A DNA stretch of 64,000 nt, taken from assembly GCA_036897095.1 (NCBI GenBank), contig JAYMSP010000066.1, positions 30,674 through 94,673 of the forward strand, in the 5' to 3' direction. Positions 45,501 to 56,437 of this stretch are shown piece after piece. The position numbers and the translations under genes were made by a program. Under the pieces are notes generated by a model. The model ran no database searches and had not been told where the DNA came from. It saw nothing but the letters and a program-made list of their open reading frames with translations. Source of the DNA: Plantago elongata (Eukaryota; Streptophyta; Magnoliopsida; Lamiales; Plantaginaceae). The first letter of the stretch is position 1; each line of letters opens with the position of its first letter.

Positions 45501-48500
45501 ATAGAAGATGGCTTTAAAGAAAATAGTGCCTCCAGAATTGCCAATATTCTGCGGCTGTGATAAACAGCCGAGTCTATACCATTCTGTGATTGAAGTGGCG
45601 AGTCATTTCCTTTTGTAGGTTTTACCATTTCATCATTATATTTTGGATCCAAGTTATTACTTCCATTTGATGTAAAAGGGAAGAGTTGGAGTTCACAAGA
45701 TAGAGCACAAAATGCAGCAATGACATAAGAATCAAAGGCTGCCACAGGACCCTGTTTCTTCTCAAGTTTACTTCCATGTTGTCTCTGCTTGTCATTATAC
45801 CCTTTCCTCTTTTCATCCACTTCCTGAGAAGGATTTTCACCTTTAGGTCTCTTATTCCCACCGATTTGCGCTCCGTGACTTACACAGACAGTTAATACAA
45901 CAAAAAGAAGGCGGGGCGCAAGCTCCAAAGAGATGAATGAATCTAAGAACAACGAGTGGATCATTGTGCGGAGTTCAGCAACAGCAAGATTCTTAGATGT
46001 AGACTCGATATATCTTGTTTTTCTAATTCGTTCTCTGGAGGACTCAGGTGGAAATGTTCTTTGGAGAATTGCCTCAACAGTAGCAACAAAAATCTTTATT
46101 AGACAGGTCTCAGATGGACTTCCACGAGGAAGGTACTCAAGTACTTTAAGGAGGGGAATATATAAGTTCCACGACAATATAGGTGGCTGTAATGGTGTTG
46201 CAACTACAATTTCCGGAAGATCAACTGCTGATGAGCTTAAAGGTATCAAACCATATGCAGCTTCCCAAATTGTACATATTCTCCACTCAACCTCTGGACC
46301 ATGAGCACAAAGCATTGATGCTATCCCTTCTGCAGTGGCTTCTACTGCAGCTTCTGCTGCTGGCACTTCTCTTTGCTGAAAACAATGTTACGATAGGAAA
46401 TAAAGTAAAGACAGGTTGAGAAAAAAATCTTATGCATGAGAAACAAAAAAGGCTTCAGAAGATTAATTACCTGCTCAAGTTCTGATGAAATGTAACCATC
46501 TAGAGGCGTGTGTTGGATTTCTATACCATCAGCTTGTCTCAGTGGAGGAAATAGTAATGCAGGTTGAGAAAGTATCCGGAAAAGCAAAGCAGCAGCAGCA
46601 TCTGCCGCAACTCCCGCTCTCATAGACATTGCAATCCCAATGGCACGCAGAAAATGCAAGTGCAGCCAGTTTCTTGGAAGCTTCATACGTAATTGCAATT
46701 GTTAGCACTTACAAGTTGGTTCTGTATTTATTATTCTTATAACTTTTTTAAAATCCAAAAGAAATCATTGAATACAGCATAAGAAATGCTCAATCACCAT
46801 CCCAATTACTAACATGAGTTCACACACCTAAACATAGAACGGTAAGTTCCACAAAGAGAAAATATACGAGAACATGTATATGTAGTCAAATTTCACTAGG
46901 ACACCGAGATGCTTCAAGTAGTTCAAATCCTAAATCATACGAGAAAATAAGATGCAGAAGGATGTCTAAATTTCCACTGTAACGAAGTGAGTCTATCGCC
47001 AACCTTGAAAAATGACTAAAAAAGTTTAGATAAACAGTGAAATTATTTACTAAATCTAATTTTTTTTCTTCCCGGAAAAATTTACAAACTTCGTTTGACA
47101 TTATTTCATCTATACATGAATTGTACTGACTTCTATATTTCCACAACATTGGAAACTCTGAAGGAAAAAGGGAATCAATTGAAGAAGAAACACAAAAGAA
47201 AAGGAGACATTACTTACTCTCATCCCTGAAGCATAGTCTTCTGCCGCCCGAAGGAGTTCTACAAGCTGTACCGCAGCATCAAGTGCATCTGGGGCCCAAG
47301 ACGGCGGAGCTTCTAGAAGCCCAAGAAGCAGTCTTTGTGTGGCACTCGGATTAGCAATTGCATAATATCTGAGTCAGAAAGGGAAAGTAAGCAATTGGGG
47401 AAATTTTGCATTCACATTTCTTTTAAGCATCTCTTCTGGAACATTTATGAATAACTAACCGATGAAAAAGTCGTGCGTAGGGCTCAAGGGCTGGTAAACC
47501 AGCTACAAGATGCTCGTCCATAGGTGTTGTTGGAGGAGGAAGCAGAAGTGCAGGAACAGCAGCTGCTGTGAGGGTAGCAGTCTCAAAACGAACTACTTCT
47601 TCATCACATACACTAAGTATAACTCCTGCACCATTAGCCACAGCCCACCTTGGGTTCGATGGCATAAGCTGAGGATGCTTTCCGGATCCACGAGAAGAAG
47701 CTGAAATACTAGAACAATCAGCATTGTACCTACTAATTCATCTTGTTCATGTTTCTGTCAAAAACATAAATTACCGCAGAACAAAGACAAATGAAACTTG
47801 CTTGTCCATTCCTTTCTCATGAAATGAATGACAAGAGTCCTGTTAAAGCTTTTCTTGCGACGAACAAAATGCCATTTCGACCGTTACAGTTACAGAAGTT
47901 TTGACAGTAGAAACTCATTATCGTTATTTAAGAAGGAGATGTCACACTCCGCTATCCGGAATTTAATGGTGGGTGTTGGGACCTAGCAACAATTTTACTT
48001 AAACAGACACTTACAAGATTTGCACCATTCCTTCCTGCGCTAAAAGAGCAACACTAAGAATCTATTATAGCCAATTCTATAAACTAAGTTACTAACTTAC
48101 AACTTAGCTCAAGGATTCAGGTTTAAAATATCTTGGCAAGGACAAAACTCAAGATGAACACTTAGCCGAAGTGCCAAACATGGCAATAACCTTATCCACA
48201 AGGCCAATTAAACATGGCAGTAAAGAACAAAATTTGTATACACGCCACAACAGAATTTGAGATATTCGAAAACAGAGAGAGCAGCCGATGAAGCATATAA
48301 AAATCAGCTCAGATGCTGTGCAGTGTAAGCTGCCAAAAATACTCATTGTGCAACAATCAAAATTAATGTGTGTATGCAAATAGATACACAGATAGGTACA
48401 ACAGCATAGATTAACTCACTTATAGTAGGTGGCTTCAATTCTCCTGCCCCATATTTTCCCACGACACCCCCACACCTGAAATATTAGTTATGGTCAGGAA

Positions 48501-50331
48501 AGATATACATCATGAAGATCCAATTAAAAAGTAGTGCATGTTTAGCCTTTACAATAAGCCCAAAGAAATCACTTCTTATTTCCAAGAATTGATTTTCAGA
48601 AATCTGACCTTGAGCAAGCAAAATAGAATGTATGAGATTAAACAACTACCACAGGATTATCAGTCGCATACCAGCGAAAATAATCACTTCTGATCCCAAG
48701 AGGTGCAGCAAGCAATATATCAGTAATCCAGGGAGACAGAGGTCTCCAGGGTTTCCTCTCTGGCTGTGTTGAAGATGCAGAATATCCTTTATCATGTGTC
48801 TTACTGGTTGAAGCATGGTTCTCGCTTTTACTTCTATCTGCTTTGTTTTCTCGGTAATCTATTGTATACATTGGTCTGTTATAGTGAGTTAAAATTCTTA
48901 AAATCTCTCCACAAGCAAGGGCCCATTGCTCAGAGTAATCAATCTGCATTTAAAATTAGCTCACTTCCATCAAGTGTCTTCTCAGTAAACAAGAAGGTAT
49001 ATGCCTCGCGGGTGGTGTGATTACTTCATTCGTAACGTCATAACAAGTGGTTGACTATAATAGCGAGAAGTTGGAAAAATATATTCAGGTGTATTAACTT
49101 ATGGCAAGGCAGCCAAGAATGAATAAATAATAAAGTACCTCACTGCTGGGGCAAACCAGGGAAATGAAATTGGCGAACGGTGGATCCCTCTTATTGTATT
49201 CCAAAATCCCATCAATAATACATGAGATAATGGGTAGAATAACAGCATGCCCATGGTCTGGATGGTGAAGAACAAATGTTGCTGGAAAGAGATACAAACA
49301 TACAAGTCATTAATGGCAAACAAACACTTCAGACAAAACAGCAATTTCAATTAATTGGAAAAATGAACCATCACATAACAAGAATTACCTAAAACATCAT
49401 CAAATATTCTGTTTTCCTTGAATGGGTATCGTGTTCGGATCAGCTGAAAACACGGAATACATAATAAGTTTAGACGCTTTTACAGATTAAAGTGCATGTC
49501 ACAAAAGCTTGTTTTGTCTATGGCTTAAAAAAGGTCATAGTGTAAATTTGGCACAAAGAAAATACCTCTGCTAAATCATCAGGAAACTGTTCAGATGTGA
49601 ATTGGCCAAAATAATCGACATAGGCAGTAATTTGAGCCTGAAACAAAGGTCAAGAGTTGTTTTCGAATACCGAACAAAACTAAAACAAACAGTTAAAGGA
49701 ACTCTCTTTGCCCTCCAAGGTATTTCTAAATAAAGTCGAGCAAGTTCGGGGTAGACCAAACTTTGAGCAGAAACACAGAAGATAAGGCACCAGTATGAGG
49801 TACAACACGTGATAGATACCCAACTTCACAGTAAAGATGAAATGAAATTAATGGAGTGCCAAATCTCAACCTTCAGGAATATGTGCCCTAGAATCTACAA
49901 TTTACACCTCCAAATACGGGTGAAACATTAAAGATGCAAAATATAAAGATAATAATTTAGAGGCATGCTTGACTATAAATATAACAGTATTTAGACTTAA
50001 ATGACCACTATACCCAAGACATGTGGCGCTGGACAAGTTCACAATGCTCCTATATCAAACTTAAATCCCCAGGGAAAGAATTTCAAGTAGACACAGAAAT
50101 ACATTCTGCAACAGCGACATGTGAGCAAAGTTGGTCGCTGTTGTTTGCAAGTCTAGATAGGTTACAAACACCACGTAAAACTTAAGTAGCTACATTCTTT
50201 ATGAAATATCAGGAGAGGGCAAGGAGCGGGGTGAAGAAACGCACCTTCTTTTGTTGTACATCTGGTGGAGGTGGCCAGAACAATGACGAAAACTGCAAAC
50301 TATCAAACCACTTCAGGTCTGAAGTAGCCAT
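42568..50331 (-). CDS. GI: GIGANTEA, circadian clock and flowering-time protein
   Basis: Fourteen coding exons: 50331-50245, 49637-49566, 49443-49389, 49281-49139, 48943-48672, 48475-48420, 47700-47460, 47368-47218, 46680-46471, 46375-44855, 44244-44176, 43795-43577, 43463-43371 and 42870-42568. All junctions are GT-AG with frame kept. The sum is 3492 bases, 1163 residues, close to Arabidopsis GI (1173). Hallmarks are YFGQFTSEQFPDDLAEL, FVLHHPDHGHAVILPIISC, YSEQWALACGEILRILTHYN, RAIGIAMSMRAGVAADAAAA and HPSAHVRALSTSVLR. GI acts in nucleus and cytosol. It partners the LOV F-box proteins ZTL and FKF1 and assists ZTL maturation with HSP90. With FKF1 it removes CDF repressors to induce CO and FT. 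No frameshift or stop was found. A 5' UTR intron probably runs from 51057 to near 50350. A MITE sits in the intron between exons 11 and 12. Confidence 0.95.
43293..43308. repeat. (CATG)n short repeat in a GI intron
   Basis: Four consecutive catg/gcat units in the intron between GI exons 13 and 14. Confidence 0.8.
43868..44083. mobile_element. Stowaway-like MITE (216 bp) in a GIGANTEA intron
   Basis: The left end CTACCTCCATCCAATTGGAT and right end (inverted CTACTCCCTCCGCCCCTTTG) are flanked by TA at 43866-43867 and 44084-44085. Inside, gtctgtattagtgggagct and a near copy are in tandem. It lies between exons 11 and 12 in non-coding sequence, leaving both splice sites intact. Confidence 0.7.
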
Positions 50332-51200
50332 ACTCCTAACTATCTAAGCAAGGTAAGCAAATCCGTAAACTTCCATGTGAGCTTCTATCAATCCAGGGTC
50401 AAAGAGACTGTAGTTCAGCATATCTCACAACCCAACAAAAAAATCTCTGCCAGCGTTCTGATCAGCCAATGCACCATATCTTCAAGCTCAAATCTCAAGT
50501 ATAATAAGTTCAAAAAAGGACAAAACGAAAAATGAATATAACCTGCGGAGAGTATACTTTATCTTCACACCTGTAACACCATCATAAAAAATCCCTAAGT
50601 CTTGGATCGACGATACGCTTTGAACGAGAAATGCCAAAATTCATTTGCACCTCTGTTTTTTTACAGAACACTAAGATAAGCACTATGAAAATTGAAGATA
50701 CTACACTTATACAAAAATGCCCAAAGGAAAACAGTCCCAACACGACACAGTTTGGCTGGATTAGTCACATGCAACGGATACTAGTGAAAAATCAAAACAA
50801 GGGAAAGCAATAAATAATGGAAACATACATAACATGGAATATATCATAGAGAATATAGAGCAGTGAGCAAGCTAAACAACTATCTCGATGCATAGAAATT
50901 CAACTCTAATTACATCAAATATTCAATTATATGCGAAATTAACAGAAATTGGTACTATTTTTCATATTAACACCAGTACACTTGTCTAATTAGATGCTAA
51001 CTACGAAGCTACACGATAGATTAATGAAACGTAAACAGCTCGAAAAAATTGAAGTACCTGATTGCAATATTTGCAGAGGATTAGGAAAAAAGTAATGAAG
51101 ATATTTGGGAGTGAGGTTTTGGGATTAGAGAGAAGAAACGAAGATGGTTAGGCGAAACGAAGGTTTACAGAGAGAGAGAGAGAGAAGAAGATATTTATCT
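50332..51200 (-). promoter_or_regulatory. GIGANTEA leader region with 5' UTR intron
   Basis: On the minus strand a (GA)n-rich leader (51171-51184) is followed by a donor-like atcag/gtactt at 51058/51057. An acceptor-like tgcttag lies shortly before the ATG at 50331. Two AAATATCT motifs (minus strand) lie at 51189-51196 and 51099-51106. The transcription start is not determinable from sequence. Confidence 0.45.
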
Positions 51201-51759
51201 GCTATCACCATGTCATACTTCCATTTCATATCATCATGTCACATCTTATGTATATTCATTATATTTTTCTTCCTCTAGAGTTACGGACCCAGTTTGACGT
51301 CCAAATAAATGTTCTGAGTTTAACTTGTCTGATAACATAATCAAGTCGAACTTTAACCCTATTAGAAACCCGATTCTCATTCAAATCTCTCATAGTTTAA
51401 TAATTACGTTTGAGTTTAAATTATAAAAATTGAGTTAATCGATTTAAATTAACTTTTAAAATATATGATCTTCGAACACACCTTTAACTATTTTTGAACA
51501 TTTAAATTTTAATACTTCCATTCCCATTTTCACACTTTAATTTTTTCGGAACACTATATATATATATAACGAACCAATATTAATATTTTTGAACTTAAAT
51601 ATATAAGAAAATTGACAGGTGAAGCAAAAATCAGCATTAGCAAGTTAATCATTCGTCCGATTGTTTAATGATAAACACGAGATGATGGGGCAGCTGAAAA
51701 CCCGAAAAGTAACGGGCAGTAGCTGCCACACAATTCACTGCCCGATCTGACCGGGAGAT

Positions 51760-51784
51760 AAATATCTAGCATGTTAGATATTTT
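51760..51784. promoter_or_regulatory. Inverted pair of evening-element-like sites upstream of GIGANTEA
   Basis: AAATATCTA on the plus strand at 51760-51768 and its exact inverse TAGATATTT at 51775-51783 are separated by six bases. Extending the second by one base gives the full evening element AAAATATCT on the minus strand (51776-51784). Evening elements bind clock MYB factors such as CCA1, LHY and RVE8. The GI promoter in Arabidopsis is known to use evening elements with ABRE-like sites. An ACGTGG core is present at 51883-51888. Confidence 0.6.
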
Positions 51785-52084
51785 GGTCTGTTCTAGTGTC
51801 CAATAGTAGCAAAGCTTTTGATATTTTACATTTATAGGTCCCTCACCTTGTTCTTAATTAGGTAATTTTGCCAAACAAGCTTACGTGGTCCAGTCGCATT
51901 GGGTGTTTATATCTCCACTTGATGGGTGTTATCAGATCACCTGATTGCGACTTTTGAATGGCATGTTTGGTTTGGTTTGCTCACATGATTCATCATGTCA
52001 TGCCCATGAATCATGTTTGTATCAATGTATGCATGTCAGTCTCATCATGGAATGCGTGGTTACTCCATGCATACACACATATAA

Positions 52085-53510
52085 AATATAATATTTCCTC
52101 CGTCCCAAATTGAAAGTTCCGCGGGATCAGACACAGATTTTTACCAAAGTCTTGAAAAATATAAGATTTTCCTAAAAATAAAAAAGTCAAAGGTTTTGGT
52201 TGTTTTTCACGATTTTCTGGGTTTTAGCAGTCTGACCGGCCGGGTTTCTTCAAAAACTGTCGAGCCACACTTTAATTATGTTTTTAATAGATTATGTTAT
52301 GATTTTTAAGTTGTTAACAATGAAGTATCATTTACAGTTTTAACGTATTTTGTTAATTTTATTAAGAGATGATATTATGATTTTATTGTAGGTATTGTAT
52401 GTTTCAGTTATATTTTTTTATCTCTGGTAATATTTTAACATATAGTGAGATGGTTTTTAGGACCTGTATAATATTTTTATGATGACTTGTTGTGATTTTA
52501 AGTGACCAACAAGTCTAAAAGTTATAGAAAAGCCATTAAAACAACAATAAACAAACTTAAATAAGTTAATTGAATATTAAGTCATCCAAAGAGTTTACAA
52601 CATCTGTTCTTGTAGGAAAAAATTACAATAAATTTGCATTCAGGGCTTTTTTTAATGCAAATGCAGTTGTTTGTTAAAATAGTCTTTTTTTCGATCATGC
52701 TTGGTGAACTCAACTTTCTAACTTTTGTTGTATGTGCTTATTGCTTCAATACTGCAGTGACAACTTTTAGAAACCTATCATTCAATTTAACTCAATATCA
52801 TCATTACACCTACTTAAAACATTCACTAATTGTGTTAAAATTATAACAAATCTCATTAACATTATCACATTGGTGTTTAAAGCAAAATAAATGAACATGT
52901 AAAACATAGTACCTTGTAAAACTATAACAATATATTTTAAAACTATAAAAAATGCATTTGCAAACAATCAAATTATACATATTTCATTAGGAGTTAAAAA
53001 GACTAATCTTGCTGCTTAAAACTACAACATTATGTCTTTAAAACTATAAAATATACTAAACATATTAACACACAACAATATGAACATAATCTTAAAACTT
53101 TAATATTGAAGCTTCAAATCATAACAATGCATCTTAAATTTATAACAATGTTTTAATAACGCAAGAACATGAAATACAAGCTAAAAAACATTACACTGAT
53201 ACTCATAGCATCTCAAAACAATAACAAAGCATTTGCCAAATAATCAAATTATAAATATCCTAAAAACACTATAGTTGTTGCTTAAAACTATAATGATAGA
53301 TCTTAAAGCTATAACGTAGTCGTTGAAACATTAACATGCAGAAACATTCAACACAAACTAAAAACATAACAATGGTACTTGAAACTATAACATCAACGCA
53401 TATAAAACCATAACAAACACCAAATAACATGATTGCGAAAGGAATTCGATTTATACTGTACGAATTTCTAATTGGATATATTTTGTATAATTTCAAACTT
53501 AAAGGACCCT
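52085..53510 (-). repeat. Dispersed gene-like repeat, copy C
   Basis: Read on the minus strand, it has ttcgtacagtataaatcgaa near 53450, matching copy A's ccgtacagtgaaaatcgatt. Atagttttaag arrays follow. After an acceptor-like tag near 52810 comes the shared exon-like block (gatgatattgag, then aatgataggtttct, then cactgcagtattgaagca). Its far end carries the subterminal block shared with copy A and repeat D, and finishes in tcctccgtccca, a Stowaway-like terminus. Confidence 0.5.
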
Positions 53511-53619
53511 ATTGTAATAAGACATAAAATTATAATTTTATTTTTACATTAAATTTGTTTAGTTATTTATTTTATCTTTTCTTTTTTCTGAAAAATGAAT
53601 CTTTAAACTTGGTCAACGA

Positions 53620-54850
53620 TTTTGGGTGTGGATGTAATTGTTCAAACAACGGGTATGAATCTGTAATTGGACAATCTTATCGGGGGTCTATATGTAATTG
53701 ACCCACCGTGTCATTTTTCAATAGAATCTGACTTTATTCTTTAGGGTCATTTACATATACGCCCCTGCTAGATAGTCCAATTACAAATGTATACATGTTG
53801 TTTGAACAATTACATTCACACCCAATTTCAGATTCTGATGATGACTCGGGCTCCTATGTGGCAATTATGGTTGATGGACATGATTTGGCATTAATTTTTT
53901 TTTCCAAATATTTCCTTTCTTCTTCGTCTTCATCTTCTTCAATACTCAAAACTACTACCTCCAACCCATAAGAACCACCACCTCATCTTCTTCAACACTC
54001 CAAACCACCACCTCCTTTCTTCTTCATCATCTTACACTTACAACCCCTTTTGGGGCTGAAACATTATTGGGACAACTCTGACGAGAGCTAATATTTGAGC
54101 TCTTGCCGGAGCTATTTTATAGTTCCTTCACAGCCCCAAAATGGTATATAAAGTGAACAATTTACCAGCTCCAAAAGGAGTTGTCAAATTAGCTCTCGCC
54201 GGAGCTATTTTACAACTCCGTTTCGGGCAGTTTACAGCCCCAAAACAGAGTTGTTTGATGCTCCAACTGGGACTGTGTTACAGTCCTAATCGGAGCATAA
54301 TTGGGCCTCATTGGAGACCAATCTCAACCTTTTGAGATGGTCTCTAATGGAGATTGATTTTTTTTCTTTAAATATTTAAGTTTTAATATAAATTTAATGT
54401 TTTTTAGTATTGAGTTGCAATACTATTTGGGTTAATCTAGTGAAAACTATCATGTTGGGTTTAAAAAATTAAAAAAATAGGGTCAATTTTGTATATCTTA
54501 AAACATATATATTAAATTTGTAAAATATAAATACATAAGTTAAGTTCTTTTTTATATTTTGGTTGACTGCTTAAAAGGTCAAATTGATTTTTAAATCAAT
54601 TACAAACAAACCCAGTCAATATGAATTAATAAAGACTGAATTAATGACATGGCAGTCCATGTCAGTACTTGGCGTGTGTATCCGGCCAAATTAAGGGCTG
54701 ACATCATCTCCGGCGTTGACTAATGGGTTTATATGTAATTTGATTTAAAACACAATTTAATTTTTGGAATCATTTGTAATTGTTTAAATAGTGTGTATGA
54801 ATTTGTAAAGAGGGCATCTAGAAGGGGTGGATTTTGTAAATATATGTTAG
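53620..54850. mobile_element. Long inverted-repeat element, about 1.1 kb, with a partial second copy
   Basis: From 53744 the sequence gggtcatttacatatacgcc...tagatagtccaattac is inverted near 54850-54745 (atatatttacaaaatccacc...tagatgccctctttac). Both arms share aacaattaca. A second, tightly inverted arm at 53620-53705 mirrors 53744-53825, including tgtaattgttcaaacaac. The interior has a CT-rich leader-like part and an open frame at 54141-54335 that repeats gctccaaaa and gccggagctatttta units. A non-autonomous TIR element, perhaps MULE-like, is the simplest reading. Confidence 0.5.
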
Positions 54851-56100
54851 TCACTATATACAAGGAATATAAATTTTGTTTATGTTTAATTAATTACTTG
54901 GTCTGTTTGTTTACTTGAACAACTTTTGAAACATAAGTTATAAGTACTAATTTATAAATAATCAAATCGAAATTAAAACAACTTTTAATAAATACGTACT
55001 AATTTATGAATAATCAAAGAAGTTAAAAAGTAGAGCAAGAATTATAATGAGACATAAAATAAAATAAAAGTAAATGGGTGACTCGTAAAGGTAAAGATAC
55101 ATGGATCAATAATTAGTTATGACTGTTATATTGTAACATGTGAAGGGTTTCATAATGGGAAGTAATTGGTAAAAATGAAGGGGAATTTGAATATAAATAT
55201 TGGATTAATAACTTCGTATATCGGATGATTTCAGATCAAATTTAATTCAGGTCATTTCGGTTCGGATGATTTAGGGTCAATTCTAATTCGGGTTATTTAA
55301 GGCCAATTCTAATTTGGATCGCTTCAGATCGGATCATTCTAATCGGGTCATTTTGAATCGGGTCCTTTTAGACACGTTGGATCAATTCGTGTAACGGGTT
55401 CGGATATGACAATATCTGGTCAATTTCAAATTTAAATCGGGTCTCGGGTCATGTTCGAATTGTTAAATCGTGATAATTTCGGATTTACTTTCGAGTTCGA
55501 GTCGAATTATTTCAGATCGAATTTGTGTGAAGATGGCGGGATATATGAGATAGAAAACATACTTAAGTATCTTTAGTCTCAAATTCTATGAGACATTTTA
55601 CAGTGACCAAAATTGACAACTAGCTCCATATTAAGTATCCACAGTCTCAAATTCAATGAGACATTTTGCAGTGATCAAAATTGACAACTAGCTCCAGTTT
55701 AAACAGGGTAAATGATTTACCTATAAAATGTGTGAATTTTAGCCACTGATAGTAGTGTGACTCTATCTAAAATGTTTGGTCTTGGAGTATAAATATTACA
55801 TAGAAGTAAACTTAAATTTTTTACACAATATAATTTGTAAAAAAAATATTCTGGCATTAATATTTTTACTCACTCAACATGATCAACATTTCAACAACCT
55901 AATTACACAATGAACTATAAATAAGACAGATCGATCGATGTTCATCAATAACACACTAGATCAATATATTCTTTACTATAGCATACCCAAATTACATAAG
56001 TAGTTATTTGTGAATTTGAGCAGACAATTATTTTGGAGTACATGATTGATTATCGTAAATTATTATTACTAATAATAAACCTGTTTAGAAATTGCACCAA
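54851..56100. other. Non-coding repeat-rich spacer
   Basis: Contains irregular tcgggtcatttc/ggatcatttcagatc repeats at about 55210-55520 and a duplicated segment near 55564-55700. No gene is supported. Confidence 0.5.
55564..55700. repeat. Tandem duplication, about 69 bp x 2
   Basis: Two copies begin aagtatctttagtctc (55564) and aagtatccacagtctc (55633). Both continue through atgagacatttt and aaaattgacaactagctcca. Confidence 0.8.
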
Positions 56101-56132
56101 GTTTCAATGTATACCATCATCATATCCAGTAG

Positions 56133-56437
56133 CTAGCAAGGTTTCTTACAAACACATCGACGAGGACGACGGCCTTGAAATTCACACACGCCCATAGGCC
56201 ATCCATTGTTGGAACATTTACCTCCACACTCGGTATCACTTCCACATGCTCCATTTATCGTGTAACAGAGCTCACCCAAACATTCCTCTGCACAAATTGA
56301 TTAGTCCATCAACTCAAAATTTCCCTCATAATTAGAAAACAACAATTTTATTTATAAAAGAAGGAGAGATGGGGCATACGAGAAGCCAGAGCAAACACCA
56401 AGAGCAACATAAAGCACGCCAATTGCTTTGATTCCAT
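56133..56437 (-). CDS. Small secreted cysteine-rich (defensin-like) peptide
   Basis: Two exons, 56437-56380 and 56287-56133, join across phase 1 (gcttctc/gtatgc ... gtgcag/AGGAATG) to give 70 residues. Residues 1-19 are a typical signal peptide (MESKQLACFMLLLVFALAS), likely cleaved before Gln. The mature peptide of about 50 residues holds nine Cys. The order is CLGELC, then AC, then CGGKC, then VC, then a basic GRRPRRCVC, then a C-terminal KKPC. CxxxC followed by CxC with an intron after the signal peptide is the plan of plant defensin-like and LCR peptides. An odd Cys number is unusual and suggests one unpaired Cys or a subfamily variant. Role (defence or signalling) is inferred only from the class. 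The two-exon structure was found by eye; each exon is very short. Confidence 0.7.

Noticed and set aside
44880-46304. Long plus-strand frames in the GIGANTEA region
   Set aside because: Antisense shadows of the large GI exon 10.
52634-52846. Plus-strand frame of 70 codons
   Set aside because: It lies inside repeat copy C, antisense to its exon-like block, with no protein similarity.
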